A stretch of 64,000 bases of DNA, from positions 15,221,676-15,285,675 of the forward strand of contig CM049311.1 in NCBI GenBank assembly GCA_026874595.1, in the 5' to 3' direction. Each line of letters begins with the position of its first letter. Positions within the stretch are counted from its first letter, which is position 1. Below are positions 25,203 through 39,603 of the stretch, piece after piece. The notes beneath the pieces were generated by a model. That model saw nothing but the letters and a program-made list of their open reading frames with translations, ran no database searches and was not told the origin of the DNA. The DNA is from Sipunculus nudus. Lineage: Eukaryota; Annelida; Sipuncula; Golfingiida; Sipunculidae. A program made the translations under genes and the position numbers.

Positions 25203-28200
25203 ATGATGCAGAGTAGTGCAGGTTTCCCTACACGGCCTGTGTCTATCCGGAAAGGCAGCATAGACTCATTAGATGATGATATGGACTTGCTCATGGAAAG
25301 GGATCATCAAGAACATCAAAAGACTGTCCAGGTATGCATTGAATGAATTTGCTGACCAGTGTCTATTTCAAATAGCATCTGGATGCTGGTCTTATGTAGT
25401 GTACAGGTGTGTATTAACATAGTACCTGTGGTTTACCTGATGTAGTTTACAGGTATGTGAACTTGAATGGAATCTGTGATTTACCTGTTCAGGTGTGTAC
25501 CTGAGGCAAGGCCTGATGCAGATGTGTATATTAAAATGCTCTACAGATGTGCAGATGATCAAGTATACAAATGTGCAAGTTTGTTTCATATTCAGTGTTA
25601 AAAAAACTGCTGGCTATGTAAACGTGTTTACCATTGTCCAAGTGTGCTTCAGGTTCATGCATGATGTAGTGTACAGCTGTGTGCCTGAATTAATTTGCAG
25701 CTATGTATGGAAATCAGGGTACAGCTGTATACCTGACTCAATATGCAGCTGTGTATGCTAAACCATGTACAGCTGTGTAATTGACGAAATGTGCAGCTGT
25801 GTATGCAAATCATTGTACAGTTGTGTGCTTGAAGAAATGTGCAGCTATGTATTCAAGTCGGTATACAGCTGTGTAACTGAAGTAATTTGCAGCTGTGTAC
25901 CTGTGTATTGTCACAGTGTATCTGCTGTAACAGAGACCCCTAATGTGGCTCAGCACTTCATTATTGAATATCATTTAATAAGTACCTCTTCTGGATTTAC
26001 ATGAATACAGTGTCCAGCAAGAAAGTGAAGTGATAACATTTACATATCTTTTAGAAACAGTAATCTTTAATTTTAAGTAGGTACAGTTTTAAATGTATTA
26101 AATTGCACAAAATAATATTAAGTAAAAAAAGCATGAATTGATATTTGCATAAAATTTTATTATTTTTATCAATAATGGGGAAAATAGCCTATTTTTAACA
26201 TTTGATAACCTTTATTTGGGATTACATTATTCAATATTCTGTTACAGATTGCAGCAGTATCAAAACCCCCTTCCAACACTGATGTAAATGACAATGTGAA
26301 CAATGTAGCTTTAGAAGAAAATAAAACAGAAAGACATAAAAGTGAAATCCAAGATGGCAGAGCAAGCTCATTAGACAATCCAGCTCCAACAGAATCCAGT
26401 CCTGTCCAGTATCTGAATGATAGTGAGGGACCGGAAAATGCAAAAAGTTTGACAAGGACCTCAGCTTCAACTGTTTCCCCAGAGAATAATGATCAAACAT
26501 ATCAAAATATGTCAGCAGATACTAATTCTTCCAGTACAAATGCAAAGATAGAAAAAACAGACAGTCCCCAAGAAAATGGTGATCAAACGGAACATTTTTC
26601 ATCTGAGAATGAGGGACCAGCTAGTGTAGATTCTGTGCAGCCTTTCAGTCCAGATAGTGGGGTGGAATATGTGCCAAGTGGACATTCATCATCAAAACCT
26701 GAAGTTCCCCAGGAGACTCATAATGAAGAAAATACAGACACAGTTGTGAATAATAATGTTAAACAGGATAATACAAGAGACGAAAGCGCTGAGGTTACTG
26801 AGCAGCAGGGGGCAGCAGCGAGGACACCAGCAGACCAAAGTGATTCGTATGAAATGACAGAGGATCAGAAAATGGCGATGCAGGAACTACAGGATATGAG
26901 GCTGGATCTCACAGGTAAGTGGTCAAGTATTGTAAACGTATCAGGGCTCAGTATTAATGGTGATCCACTTAACCAGTAAAAGTTCCAAAAAATGGTAGTA
27001 GGACAGCAGCCAAAGTCACCTCCTATCTGGAACTTAATGTACAGGGCAAGTGAATCAAATATTAACCATAACCTAAAGTCCTGAATCTTTTTATCTTCAG
27101 TTAGCAATATTTTTTTCTTGGAGAAATTAAATCATATTGATCATACCTATTATCTTAAATCACCTGGAGTAGTTGTTGAAATGTCCTAATGGGATATATG
27201 TATGATTTCTAATATCAACATGTGATTAAACATGCAATACCATGTTGAATAACCTTTGCGTTTATGGCTGTGATTACTGAGTTCTGTAGGGTTATCAAAA
27301 ATTTTGTAGAGCAAATTAAAAATTACCTGCCTGACTGGATAAAGTACTTTAAAAAATTTAAAACAAGCCCTGTCCATCTTTCCACCCATTTACAAATTTA
27401 ATGCACATGCATAGTACAGTGTGTGCAAAATGATTCTATCTTTTCAAATATGAACTCTATGCAGCAGATTTAGCAGTTTAAGCTTTATATCATGTTCTTT
27501 GTCTTGTGGAAATTTTTAAAATCAATTGATAAATCAAACAAACCCTTCAGTAAAGTTACATCGCCAAGTCCTGCACTTTTACACATAATTGCACATTAGC
27601 ACATGTATTGGATCAAGATAACATCTGCTTACCAGTACATATAAAGCTACATATATAGGGTAAATTAATAAAACAAATCTTTTTAAAATGATGAAAATAT
27701 AATCTATTTTCATGTCGAAATTGGTTGTTTTTCTGGGTTGCCTAGTAGGCTAGACCTGAGAAATGATAATATTGTCCATTTACATTTTCTTCACACATTT
27801 ATATGATGCTATACATACATCACAATCAAATGGTAAAAACTCAGAATTGATAGAAAGACAACTCTCTTAATGTAGTGTCAAGTGTCAGTTGTCAGGATAG
27901 CTTCAAGCAGGTCCAGATTTAATTAGGGTGTGGCTACTTTTAGGATCAGAGGTGACAGAATATAATTAAATGGTGTGGTCCTCTCCCTAGGAGCAACCAG
28001 TGATTTCTATGGCAGGGTTGGCTGGCCTAGGTTAACACCTGGGACTCATTTTCTGATAGAGATGTGGTTAATTGACCTCCACCTAAAAGAAAAGAAATAT
28101 AAATGATCATGTAGATATTATGTAAAAAAATAAAGCATTTATAAATGAGTGATAACAGATTTATTTAAAGAAAAAACTCGAGCCTTGGCAATTAACTGTG

Positions 28201-31200
28201 TTAATTTCCATTGAATGTTTTTATTTTTTTAAATGCCTTATTTATAGGTATATGTTGTGACTTGAAATGAGATCATTATGTGGGCTGAGAAATAATTCAT
28301 GAAACTGGCATAAAACATTTAAGAGGGCCTGAAGGCACATTATGCTAGCATTCAGTGCAGCTCTTTTGCAAGGTATAGATATGGACTGGTAACGTGAAGC
28401 CTGCAAACTCATTTACATTCAAAGGTTAAAGTACAATTTGGAGATTCCAGAAAGAAGTACTGTAATAAACAAGGCCACTCTCACATTCCATAAATCAATG
28501 CTTAATTTATGTTTGTAGGAGACTGTGTAAAGAAATAGAAATAAACAAAATAAGGCCAAAAATATGAAAGATAAGTTTCTTAGGCACTGCCTGCATCAAT
28601 TTTAACCCCCTGCATAAAAAGTTTTTATTTTTATTTTCATCTTTCAAGAAGATAAAATTATACAATTTTGACCAGATTTCCTTTGTTATGTGGTGGTATT
28701 ATCTGTTTAGCAAAAAATTCGGTTATTCACATGCTTTTCTCTGATCATATGACATTTTTATCGAAACGTACAAAAAAAGGTTAAAAAAATATTGCCCGTA
28801 TGCACTGATTTCTGAATAAAGTGCCTTAGAACCATACTTTTTTTTTTGCCTAATATGAGCTTTATCAATACATACACTCTAAAATCTTTTTGGGATTATC
28901 AGAGCACAACCTGTGTGTATTTTATTTATAGAATTATTTGAAAAGTATACAGGATAGTTTAAGGTAACTATGGTATCCAACACATGGTGAGCTAGAAGTT
29001 TTCTTATTGACAAGCACCTCTGCAATGTTTGTTCCCAAGAAATGCTTATTACTGAACATGTCCTTATTATTCAGCCATATTTATCAAATTATTATATATG
29101 CTTCACTTACAGTGTTTGCATAGACCACAAGTACAGGAATGTATTATGGTATGGCTGAACATTTTCTGGCTAACCTATAGTTTCGTTGATAGGGATCACT
29201 GTATGTTTACTACAACCAAATATAATATTTTTTCACATTTGGTAACAAAAAATTGCCTTCACTTTTGTGTAATAATCACCCATTCCGTATATGACCAAAG
29301 GAAAAGTTTATTTGCCAAAATGTGTATGATATATATGCATGACTGTAAGGCAAACTAAGAACATCACATCAGGGACGAGGAAAATGACTGGTCTTTCGCA
29401 GCTTTCAGAAATTGAGAAATTTCAAGCAGTATTTTGATTGAAAAAGGAAATATAATATAATATTTAGACATAATATTACACAACACATGGATGTTTGTAA
29501 AATGTTAATAATGATGAACCTCATAGTTTGCCAGGACCTAGTTTTGTACTTAATAGAGAGGCACATGTTTTAGAGTTAAAGAGAAATATAGTTACAGTAA
29601 AACCTTCATCCAGACTTTGATAAATGAGGTGGTCGTCTAACTCTAACCAAGGTCTTAACTAGAAGAGCAAAAACAGAATCAAGACTGTGAACAAGTGGTT
29701 GTTATTGTGAGGTGGTCTTTAAACAGAGGTAGCCGTTAGTTGAGGTTTCACTGTAACTGACCTCTGATTCTGGTTTCCTAAACTCATCTGCAAATTCCAT
29801 TATATGGAAGTTTCATGTGCATTTAATACTATATATTACATCCAGGTACAACCTAACAAATCAATCTACAGACCCTACTTCTGGTAGTTGCAAATTCCAT
29901 TATATGGAAGTTTCATGTGCATTTAATACTATATATTACATCCAGGTACAACCTAACAAATCAATCTACAGACCCTACCTCTGGTAGTTGTATAATACAG
30001 GTTGTTTTCGAGTCACACAAATATTGATAATGCTAATAGGAGAAATATTAAGAGAGCTTTAAGCAACCACAGATATTTCATGTCCTAAAGTGGATGTGGA
30101 TGTGTTTTTAAGAAACAAGTGGTTATTACCATTAAAAAATGAAATATAAGACTCTTAAAAACAACTCATCAGTCAGTACATAATTAAACAGTCATATCTT
30201 TTACAGGCCACAAGTATAAAAAAAAAAGTTTCAATGCTATATATCCCAATACCTTCACATTTATTCTAAAAAATTGTCATTGAAGCATATCAGATATACA
30301 TGTATATATAGACTTGTACATATGGAGTAACATTACTGAAGCCACAGTATTTGCTCCAGGCTCAATGATAGCACAGGTAGCCTTCTGTATAATATAATTG
30401 TACACATTGGATATTTTACGCTGTAGGCTGTTACCTTGGGCCTGGTATTGACCTTACCAAACATACGCTAAATGTACATGGCCCGGCGGGCAGCTGAATT
30501 ACAAGTGCTTCACAACAGTTTGTTCAGCTTTGGAGTGTTTCAGCGGGTTTTGAAGTGTTTAATCAAACGTTACCATAGACTTGAATGGAATGTGTTTCAC
30601 TCTGTTATCATGAATGAAAATGTGGAAGCATTATATCAAATATATTCTGTAATTTGTAACTTAACAACTGCTGTGTAATATATATCTAGTCGAGTATATT
30701 AAATTAATGATCTTTGGCCCCCCAAAAATGTATGGTTCTCAGGCATTTTTTTCAGAAATCAGTCAGGGCAGGTGGTATTTTATTTATGACCTTTTTTTTA
30801 TGTTTCGATAAAAATGTCATAAGATCAGGAAAAATAACAATTTTTATGCTAAACAGGTAAAAGCACTTCATAAATTGTCTTATTTATCTTCTTGAAAGAT
30901 AAAAATCAAAATAACATTTTTGATGCAGGGGGTTGAAATTGACGTGGGCGGTGCTTAGAACCATACCTTTTATCTTTTTTAGCCTTACTTACAATTTGAA
31001 AATCTGTAACAATGTTAGTTCAATTTGAAATTTTATATATTTTGTTGAAGAGAAATATGGTAACAACAATGCTGAACATACAACAAAATAATTATATATA
31101 TTTTTACATTATAAAATACAGAGCAGGCTGATCATAACAAATTTTACAACCCAGAAACTTGAGAAGTCTTTTGTAGTCCATTTGTAAAACAAATAGTTCA

Positions 31201-34200
31201 GCTGATCCAGGCATCTGAAAAAATAAGTGATAGGATTCAGTTAGAATTTATTCTAATAGTAATAAATTTAATTAATCGACAAATTGAAAACAGAAACTCA
31301 TAATTACTAAACAAAGTCTGTGAAGGATTTTTTTCAGTGTTTGCATTGGTTTGAGACATTTGCACTCTACAGTGCCCCTCTTAATTCATATTAAACTTAA
31401 CCAAGCATTGAAAAAAATGTTTTGCATAATTAATTATTTAAAGAAACAAGGGAAAAGTATTTTGATAATAAAGTCTAATTGATTTAGTTTACCTCTGTGT
31501 AAATTTATCACTTATATAAACCTCAAAGAAGGGCTTTAACTTTCCATTGTGAGCAATGTGTACTGGCACCTTGCAGCTCAGGTAATCAGCTTCTCAGGCT
31601 GTTACAGCCATGCCCTGCTGTAATTAGTGCTCATCACACAACTTCACAGACTCCCTGATGCATTAATCTTGCTGCTCCATAAATCTTTCACATAGCGGCT
31701 CATGTACTCGCAAGGATTGCCCATCTGTGGGCGTAGACTAGATATATTATTCATCAGTAGCACAAACAAGAGTATAGAACGTAAAAGAGTTACAACCTGA
31801 TTTGATTGCGAGCCAGGCTTCATGACCTTAACAAAGCGTGATTGAAACCTCATAAAACTGAACACATGCTACTTCTAAGTGTTGCTTGTTTAACTAACAA
31901 GCGCTTGGGGAGCCCGTACCTCCGCCTGGATTTGTACATTGCTACCAAGAGGACTTTGACAGGAGTACTGAGGTGTTAAAGGGACATAATCAGGAGCAAT
32001 ATTATGCCTATTCTTTCACACGATCAGTTCAATTTTGCTTTAACCAATAGTTTCCAAGCAAACCCATCCCAACATACAGTCTCAGTACCTTGTGAACGGC
32101 TGTTTAATACCTTGTTATGGCTCTGCATGTTGGTAAACACAGTCCAGATGTTTCTGTTTACCATAACAAGGCCACGTGGCCGGAGGTCCGATTGTTAGCC
32201 AGAACGTTAGATGTTTCAGCCAGCAGGAATATGTATTACATTTTTTGGGCCAAGTCAGTCAGGACACCTCCTAATTTACACATGTTGCACCGGCTATACA
32301 CGCGCTGTGTTTATGTTTACACCTGTGATCACACCCAGTCAACTGTTTTTAACACTAGTTTTCAGGAGTGAGCGAACAATTTCAGGGCAATATTAAGGCA
32401 GTTAAAAATTTATTTTAAAGGAAAGAAGCTAATTTTGTGTTAATTCATTCTATGCTTTATAGATGATTGGGTCTCTTTAAGAAAGTTGGGGGGGGGGGGG
32501 GGGGGAATAGAACCGGGAGCCATGTTAGCCACACAAATGATGCTGGTTAGGACATTTCAGTAGTAAGCCAAGTTTTGTGGCGATTTGGCTTGCAAAATGT
32601 TGGCTGGCTTTACCTGATCTGAAAGCCTATTCATTTGGCAAAGTTAAAAAGAACTCATTTTATTTAAACAAGTTACCGGTATCTTTATTACATGTGACAT
32701 ATTGTATCCATTTTACATTTTAACTAGTTTGTGATTAAATATTGAGAATAGTTTATCCTGGTGGTTTCATAAGCCAACACTTTCATACTTACAACAATCA
32801 CACCATTTCCTTTCAGCGACAAGAAACAAAAAATAACATAACCTGAACATTTGTTTGGGCCTTTTTATTTGTAAAGATTTATTTTTTGCTTAAAATTTCT
32901 CAAGCCAAACTGAGGTGCACAAAATCAGCTTACTTTGGCTTATTGAAATATATCGGCTGCACCTCCTTATAAATTTGGCTGGGCTTGATCTTAACTCAGC
33001 TGGCAGCAGCACAAAATGGCAGAGGCACCAGGCTCTATGGGGGAATTGTTTTGACCATGGTGAATTTTTACATGCATGTGGGAGTAAACAAGTGACAAAT
33101 CAGATCATCAAGTTTTATTGGAATTTGATCATTCATCTTTCAGTTTCAAGCGCTCAGTTTCCAAAGACATTACAATTAGGCCTGAAAAATAACTTTATCA
33201 AATGTAAAAAATCACCAGGATCCAAGAGTTTTTTATATTCTTTTAAAAACTTTAATCAGTTAACTTTAGAATTCACTGGAGAATTGACAGAGTTTTTTGA
33301 CAAGGTTTATATAGCAAAAGGTGATGAGTACAATGTGAAAAATGTTCCCAGAAATTTTCAGTTTTACAGATAATTTGGAAAATTAGCTGATGCAGTTATT
33401 GATCAGTCATTGACTGGTTTGCTCAGAATAATTTATTGATTATGAAATTGGAACATACTCCCACCCCAAGGGGTGCTCCTATCCCGAGGGGGGGGGGGAG
33501 GTTGGAGATTGGGATGATTATGAACTGGGGAACATTGATGGGGGGGGGGGGGGGGTTGTAAGTTGACCTTTACTAACATCCAATGTTGATGGACTGTAAC
33601 ATACAAAATGTAAACAACAGGTGGTTGCTTCAAGACATGTAAATCTTAATGTTTGGTACCAAATTCCTCCAACAGATGGTGGTGCCAGTAGCAGTTGCTC
33701 ATTTTAGGTCAAATGTACAAACAGACAAAAAGTGACTTTCCATTCATTTTTTTTTTATCATATTCAACTATAAAGTTCTATAATAATCTCCCACTTGGAC
33801 TAAAGCCCTTAATATATCTTTGCAAAATGTCAAAGCAAACTTTTCTCAGATATTTTCTGCAGAGAGAGGCAGAAGGAGAAATCTGAAAATATTGCTATTT
33901 TCAACATTCATCAGTTGTGAAAACAACATTGTAGTGTAAAGGACCACTATGTCTACATTTCAAAGGTATAAACCTGAAGTGTCTTCAATTAAGAGGTGCC
34001 CATATGGAGAGGTTTACCTTATAAATAACTGGCCACTCGTTATCCGTGTTATGTACATTCTGAGTTCTGACAGTTCAACCTGTGTCGTATCAGTCAGGTT
34101 TTGATTGATTCCATAGATTAAGTACTTTGCGCTCATGCTTCTGTAGTACATTAAAGTGGTGGCTTTGGATTGTGAGCCAGTGCAGTGTCAATGGCAGGTC

Positions 34201-37200
34201 ATACACTGAGTTGGCAAACACTGCTTATTAACGGTGATATACCCTGCTTCAAGCAGTGGTAAACTGCTTCATGGATCATAGATCAGTGCTGTACATGCCT
34301 TCACCAGCACTGGGTGCTTCCTGTGTCAGTGTTTACCATATTAGTTGTACAACAGGTATCTGTACACATAAGTGCACGTGTACAAACATGTGGTACAGGT
34401 ATATTGTACAGTGGTTTTTTTGGTACTCCTGTTTGAGCCGGGAGACATGATTAGCAAACCCTGACACACTGGTAAAACCAGGCAATGAGGATCTAGAGAT
34501 CAGATTTAAAGTGCTGTAGTGACTTGATTTAATATTAAACTGTATGGTTCTGTTGTGTGGTGTCCTGTAACATATTCTCCAGATCTGTGTTTAAATAATT
34601 CTCTTGTATATTGAGCACCTGTTCTGGAACCAAGAGGAAACCAGGAGCTCCTTGATAGAATGGTTATTCTTGAGAAATGACTACTGACAAGAAAACACAG
34701 CCAAAACTCACTGGATAATATACTTGAATAAATCTTAATTGCTAGAGGAAGCTATTAGCAGAAATTCAGGATTATTTTAAAATTACAGACCCTATGTATA
34801 TTACAGGCTCCTAATTATATAAATTAATGGCAGGAAGTGGTCATAATAAGAAATGTGAACATTGATTACCTGCAAGGAGTCGGTGGTAGATTTGGCCACA
34901 CTAAGGAAATTAAGGTGTATCATGTCTACAGAATTGTGAGCTGCACTTAACTTTTCACCGATTTATTTTTTTTTTGGAAAGCATTAAGTCCAAAGCCATT
35001 GCTAATCTTGCATGGCTTGAACTTGAAGTAATCATGGAAAATTTACCAAACTTTGTGTTTTTCACAGGCATAATTTTATCAACTGAAGCACATTTTTGTA
35101 TCCTTCTTAGAAGTCAGCAAACGCCATGTATTTGTTAAATCAGTAATTTAAACAGAATTGATTGAAGAAGAAATTGAACTCTAACTTCATAATTTTGGTC
35201 CCAGGATCTGTAAAGTACTATTTCTTTGGTGTGTCTAAAGTCAGATTTAATAAAAGAAATAAATACAACAACAAAATTGTAATGGGCCTCATGGCATCAG
35301 TGTATTCATTATATGTTTTTTTTTTCATATATGGAATTGATTTTATATTGGTTACTTTTTATATTGGTAATTTTTGGTTATAAAATGTCCTTTCTCTCAT
35401 TGGTCCCTAAAAATAAAATAAATTTCAACAATTTTCTTAGAATATGATTAAAAGCCAACAAAGAATCAGTTACATATTTAACACAAAATGTTCAGGCAAC
35501 AGTTCTGACTCAACAATCCCCTCCTATGGACAATGTCATTCCCAAGCCAATAAGACTACCTCAATCAAATCCTGGATTGACCTGTTATTTGCCTTGAGGT
35601 CGCAAGTTCAGAAGTTCATACTGTTATATTGTTTTATGATAGTCGCCCTCTTTGTATTGGAGCAGTATTTGTTACTTGTATTGCCCTATACTTTATAAAT
35701 ATGTATCTGTTTATTAAATGAACTATTACTAACTGAGGGTACCTTGTCAAAAACACTTCTAAATAAAAGCAGAAATGCTTGAAGATAGAACAAATATTGA
35801 TATACAGTAGAACCTCTTTGTTTTGAAAGTCATCAAAGGGACAACACTGAATCACATGACCAGACACTGAATCACATGACCAGACACTGCTTGCAATGCC
35901 TCACTTTTTTAGGTCCATTCTTTCTTCCTTAAATTCATTATCATTATTTGAGTTATTATCATTAATATTATTATAATTACTTATTATTTAACTACTACAT
36001 GAAAATATTATTACGTAATATATTATTGTAATAATATAAAATATCATTATTATTTAATATATTATTGTATCATATAAAATATCATAAGTAATGTATTATT
36101 GTAATAATATAAAATATTTTTATTATATTTACAGGTGAAGATTACCCACCACCTCCAGAATATAATGTTACCGAGAGAGTAAGACAATTAAATGAAGAGT
36201 TAAGGAATGATCCTGATCCAGACCCTGAGAGAGAACGGACCATTCAGTTTAAAGACGATTTAGTGGACTTAGTAGCACCTCCTCCCGATTACAGTGATGA
36301 AGAAGAGGAGGTTGAGGAGGACAGTGCTCGCAGCAACGAGCAAAATGCAAACGACTTTCAAAATGGTGACTCTAACAATCCTCAAGGTAACAGCAGCTCA
36401 GCAAATCCTTCAAATGGTGACAAGGTTTTGGTGGAGAAAGACGGGAGGTTTTATTACATGAGTGCATCTGAGTGTGAAGCGCAGGGGCTGATGTACGGTT
36501 TACCGCAACCTGCAACCGATGATGAAAGCAGCAGCCGACAACCTCGACCACCCAGCTACCCACGACCTTCAACAGCTACAGGGGTCACAGGTCGAGGGTC
36601 AAGGCTACCGGCAAGGCAGCAAAGGGCACAGTCTGCACAAGAGAGATCGGTGTCACCTGGTGGTTTTGATGCCAGGAATTTCCAGTATACCTCACCGTAC
36701 GGGTTATCAGAGGATGAAAAGAAGAGAGGAAGGAGGAATCAGCAGGCAAGAGAGGAACAGCAGAGGAAAGCAAAGCAGCAGGAGCAAGAGAATCAGCGAC
36801 AGAAACAACAGGACTGTGATGAAGCGTTCCAGGTGAGTAACTTAATGTATAGGGATTGTGTCATCCATATGTGGACATCACGTAGTACAGATGATTAATG
36901 CTGATGTTATGTCATCAGGGTGGTTTCATGTCATTAAAGAGGTGTCATGTTATCTGCTTGGTGTCATGTCATTCAGCTGGTGTCATGTCATCTGGTGTTT
37001 TCATGTGATTCATGTGGTGTCGTGTAATCTGTGCAGTTTCATGTTATGCAGTGGGTTTCATGTACTCTGGATGGTCATTTCAGGTTGATATTTATTGAGG
37101 TTAAATTCTCTCTCATCACCAATTACTGCATCCCTTAGTCTTGGATATATAAGTAAAAACAAGGCCTACAGGCCTAATGTGAACCTGTACATTTGGAAAT

Positions 37201-39522
37201 ACACCAGACGTAATGCTTCAGTGATGGACCATTACTTTTCATCAATATGAACAATGCAAGTACTAATCATTTTGAATAAGAACAATAACACAAACATCAC
37301 TGCTGAAATTCTGGCATGGGTGCACCAGTCTTGTATACAACGAAGCTATCAGAGATATACACATATGCCAATTTTCAGACTGATATATCAAACCCCTCCT
37401 GAGAAATAAGCAGGGACACACATTGTGCAAAAATTATTGTAGGTGGCACCACCAGTCTTGTATACGACAAAGCTATTTGATATGTATAAATATGCCCAAT
37501 TTCAGGCTGATATATCAAATTCCTCTGTAGAAATAAGCAGGCACATACACTGTGCAAAATTCAATGTACATGGCACCACCTGTCTTGTAAATGAGACGCA
37601 TAGACAGGTCAAAATATTAGTCCAATACATCAAACTTCCCCAGAGTTTGATGCACTGGGCTGACAAGGCTTAGGTGAGTAAGGCAGTTTCCCCCGAGTGA
37701 CCTGTGCCAAAACTATTTATAGAGCTGACATTATCTTGGCTAATGGCCAACATCAAGGCAATCTGCCAATGGTAAACCAAGTGCTGCCATCTGTACACAA
37801 AAGTCGTCCCTACTTGAAATAACTTTGAAATTTATTTTCCCAGTACAAAATGCTTTTCAGCTGACTTTTTATAAAAAAAGAAATCAGGAATATATGTAAA
37901 ATTATTATGGATGCATACTGAATGCAAAATTAAAATACAGATATATCTCATTGATGGCAAATTCTTGAATTAAGTTGAGTAGGGATACCAATAATTTATA
38001 ATCCACGTACAGTTGTCTTTATATAGCCACAGAGAGCTGAATATCCATGATTGCCTGGTATGATGAATAACTAAAATCATAAATCTAAATTTTTTAAAAG
38101 CTTTTAAAAAAACTTTCTTGTCAATATTAACCAAAGATAACCTGAAATCTAAATGTCTAGTGGCATGATGTAATAGATGCTGATAAACTGGTGCCAGGCT
38201 AGATGTAACAGCATAACACAGCTAACATATATGGTAAAATGACTCAATTCAATCTCCATAATTCAGCCAAAAATCATTCATGTGGAACCATGAATGACAA
38301 TTATTATAAGAAATTTTTACACCTGAGGAAGGGGGCCGAGCACCCGAAAGCTTGTGTACAAGAACCCACACACAGCTAGTCTTTTTCAAAAGGTGTCAAC
38401 CATTTACATTACTTTTGTAAGTAACAGACTAGCACGGCATTTCAAAACTTTACAATTATTATAAGAATTATTGTAGGGATTATTTTTGTAAAATATTTAA
38501 CAAACTGGCTTCAGTGGCATCAGGGGAAAAACGTTTCCCAGGTTTATAATTCATATAGGAAGTTACAGCAAACTGGCTAAGTTCAGCTTCCTGTAACTCA
38601 GCCAAAAAGCACTGAACCAAAACCTTTTGAACAAACTTGAATTATCAACATCTGAGGATAATTAATTTGTGAGGTTTAAGAATTTGGCCTAGTGGTTTTT
38701 GAGAAGAAGATCTTTGTAGCCACTTAGCTAAAATGGGCTGTTATGGCATATGACTCATTTCAGCTTCCCATAACTTAGCCAAAAGTCACTGAAAAGAGAC
38801 CATTTGAACAAACTTTAGAAAGCATTACCCTAGGATAGTTTCTGTGCAATATTAAACATTTTGGCCAAATGGTTTCAGAGAAGAAGTTTTCTGTAGCCCT
38901 CAGTGTGATACAGGCACTGATGACCCCGTACAACAAAGGCCGATGCAGGTGGCGCCACCAATACCTCAATTTCAGATATGACCAATGTGACCAACATTGG
39001 CATAAAATTTGGTGATGATAGCTCCAGCCGTTTCTGAAATTTAAATTTTAATATGCTTTTTTGCACAGTTAACAAAGTTTAGCCTCCTGTAACTCGGCCA
39101 AAAATCTCCGAACTGGAACCATTCGAACAAACTTGAGAGAGATTGTTCCAGGAATCATTTCTGTGAAATATTGGACGATTTGGCTGGACAGTTTCGAAGA
39201 AGAAGATTTTCCCCCTATAAAATCTAAGAAAATGCAGTTAGAAAAAAAATAAACAGAATCTGATATAGTTTTTTGATGACTGAATATTTGCAAAAAATTT
39301 GGTGATGCTAGCTCCTGCCGTTTTTGAGATAGCTATGGTTAACGTACAGACGACGTACGACACACGACGCACGACGGACGCCGCCGCACCGGTTTGCATG
39401 GTTCACTAAAAAGCATAAGGTAATTATGACCAAATAATGGAGGAGAATGTAACAGTTTTGGACTTAAGAGGGAATGTCACCCATCTGTTACATGTGTGCT
39501 TCATATTGTGAAATTTCAACCT

Positions 39523-39603
<81 letters not shown>

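Larger units (their letters stand above)
26915..36134 (+). other. CCDC181 intron 2 (9.2 kb), repeat-rich; no second gene
   Basis: Contains the two inverted MITEs, a pogo-like MITE, a 100-bp duplication and several homopolymer tracts. The longest open frame (32915-33373, 152 codons, lacking an ATG at its head) shows no domain I recognise. Confidence 0.6.

Noticed and set aside
32915-33373. 152-codon open frame in CCDC181 intron 2
   Set aside because: It begins at a GTG, with no recognised domain, no splice context and AT-rich composition.
36263-36898. Gene starting within CCDC181 exon 3
   Set aside because: The frame is open back to the acceptor at 36134, continues from exon 2 in phase, and stops only after the true donor at 36833.
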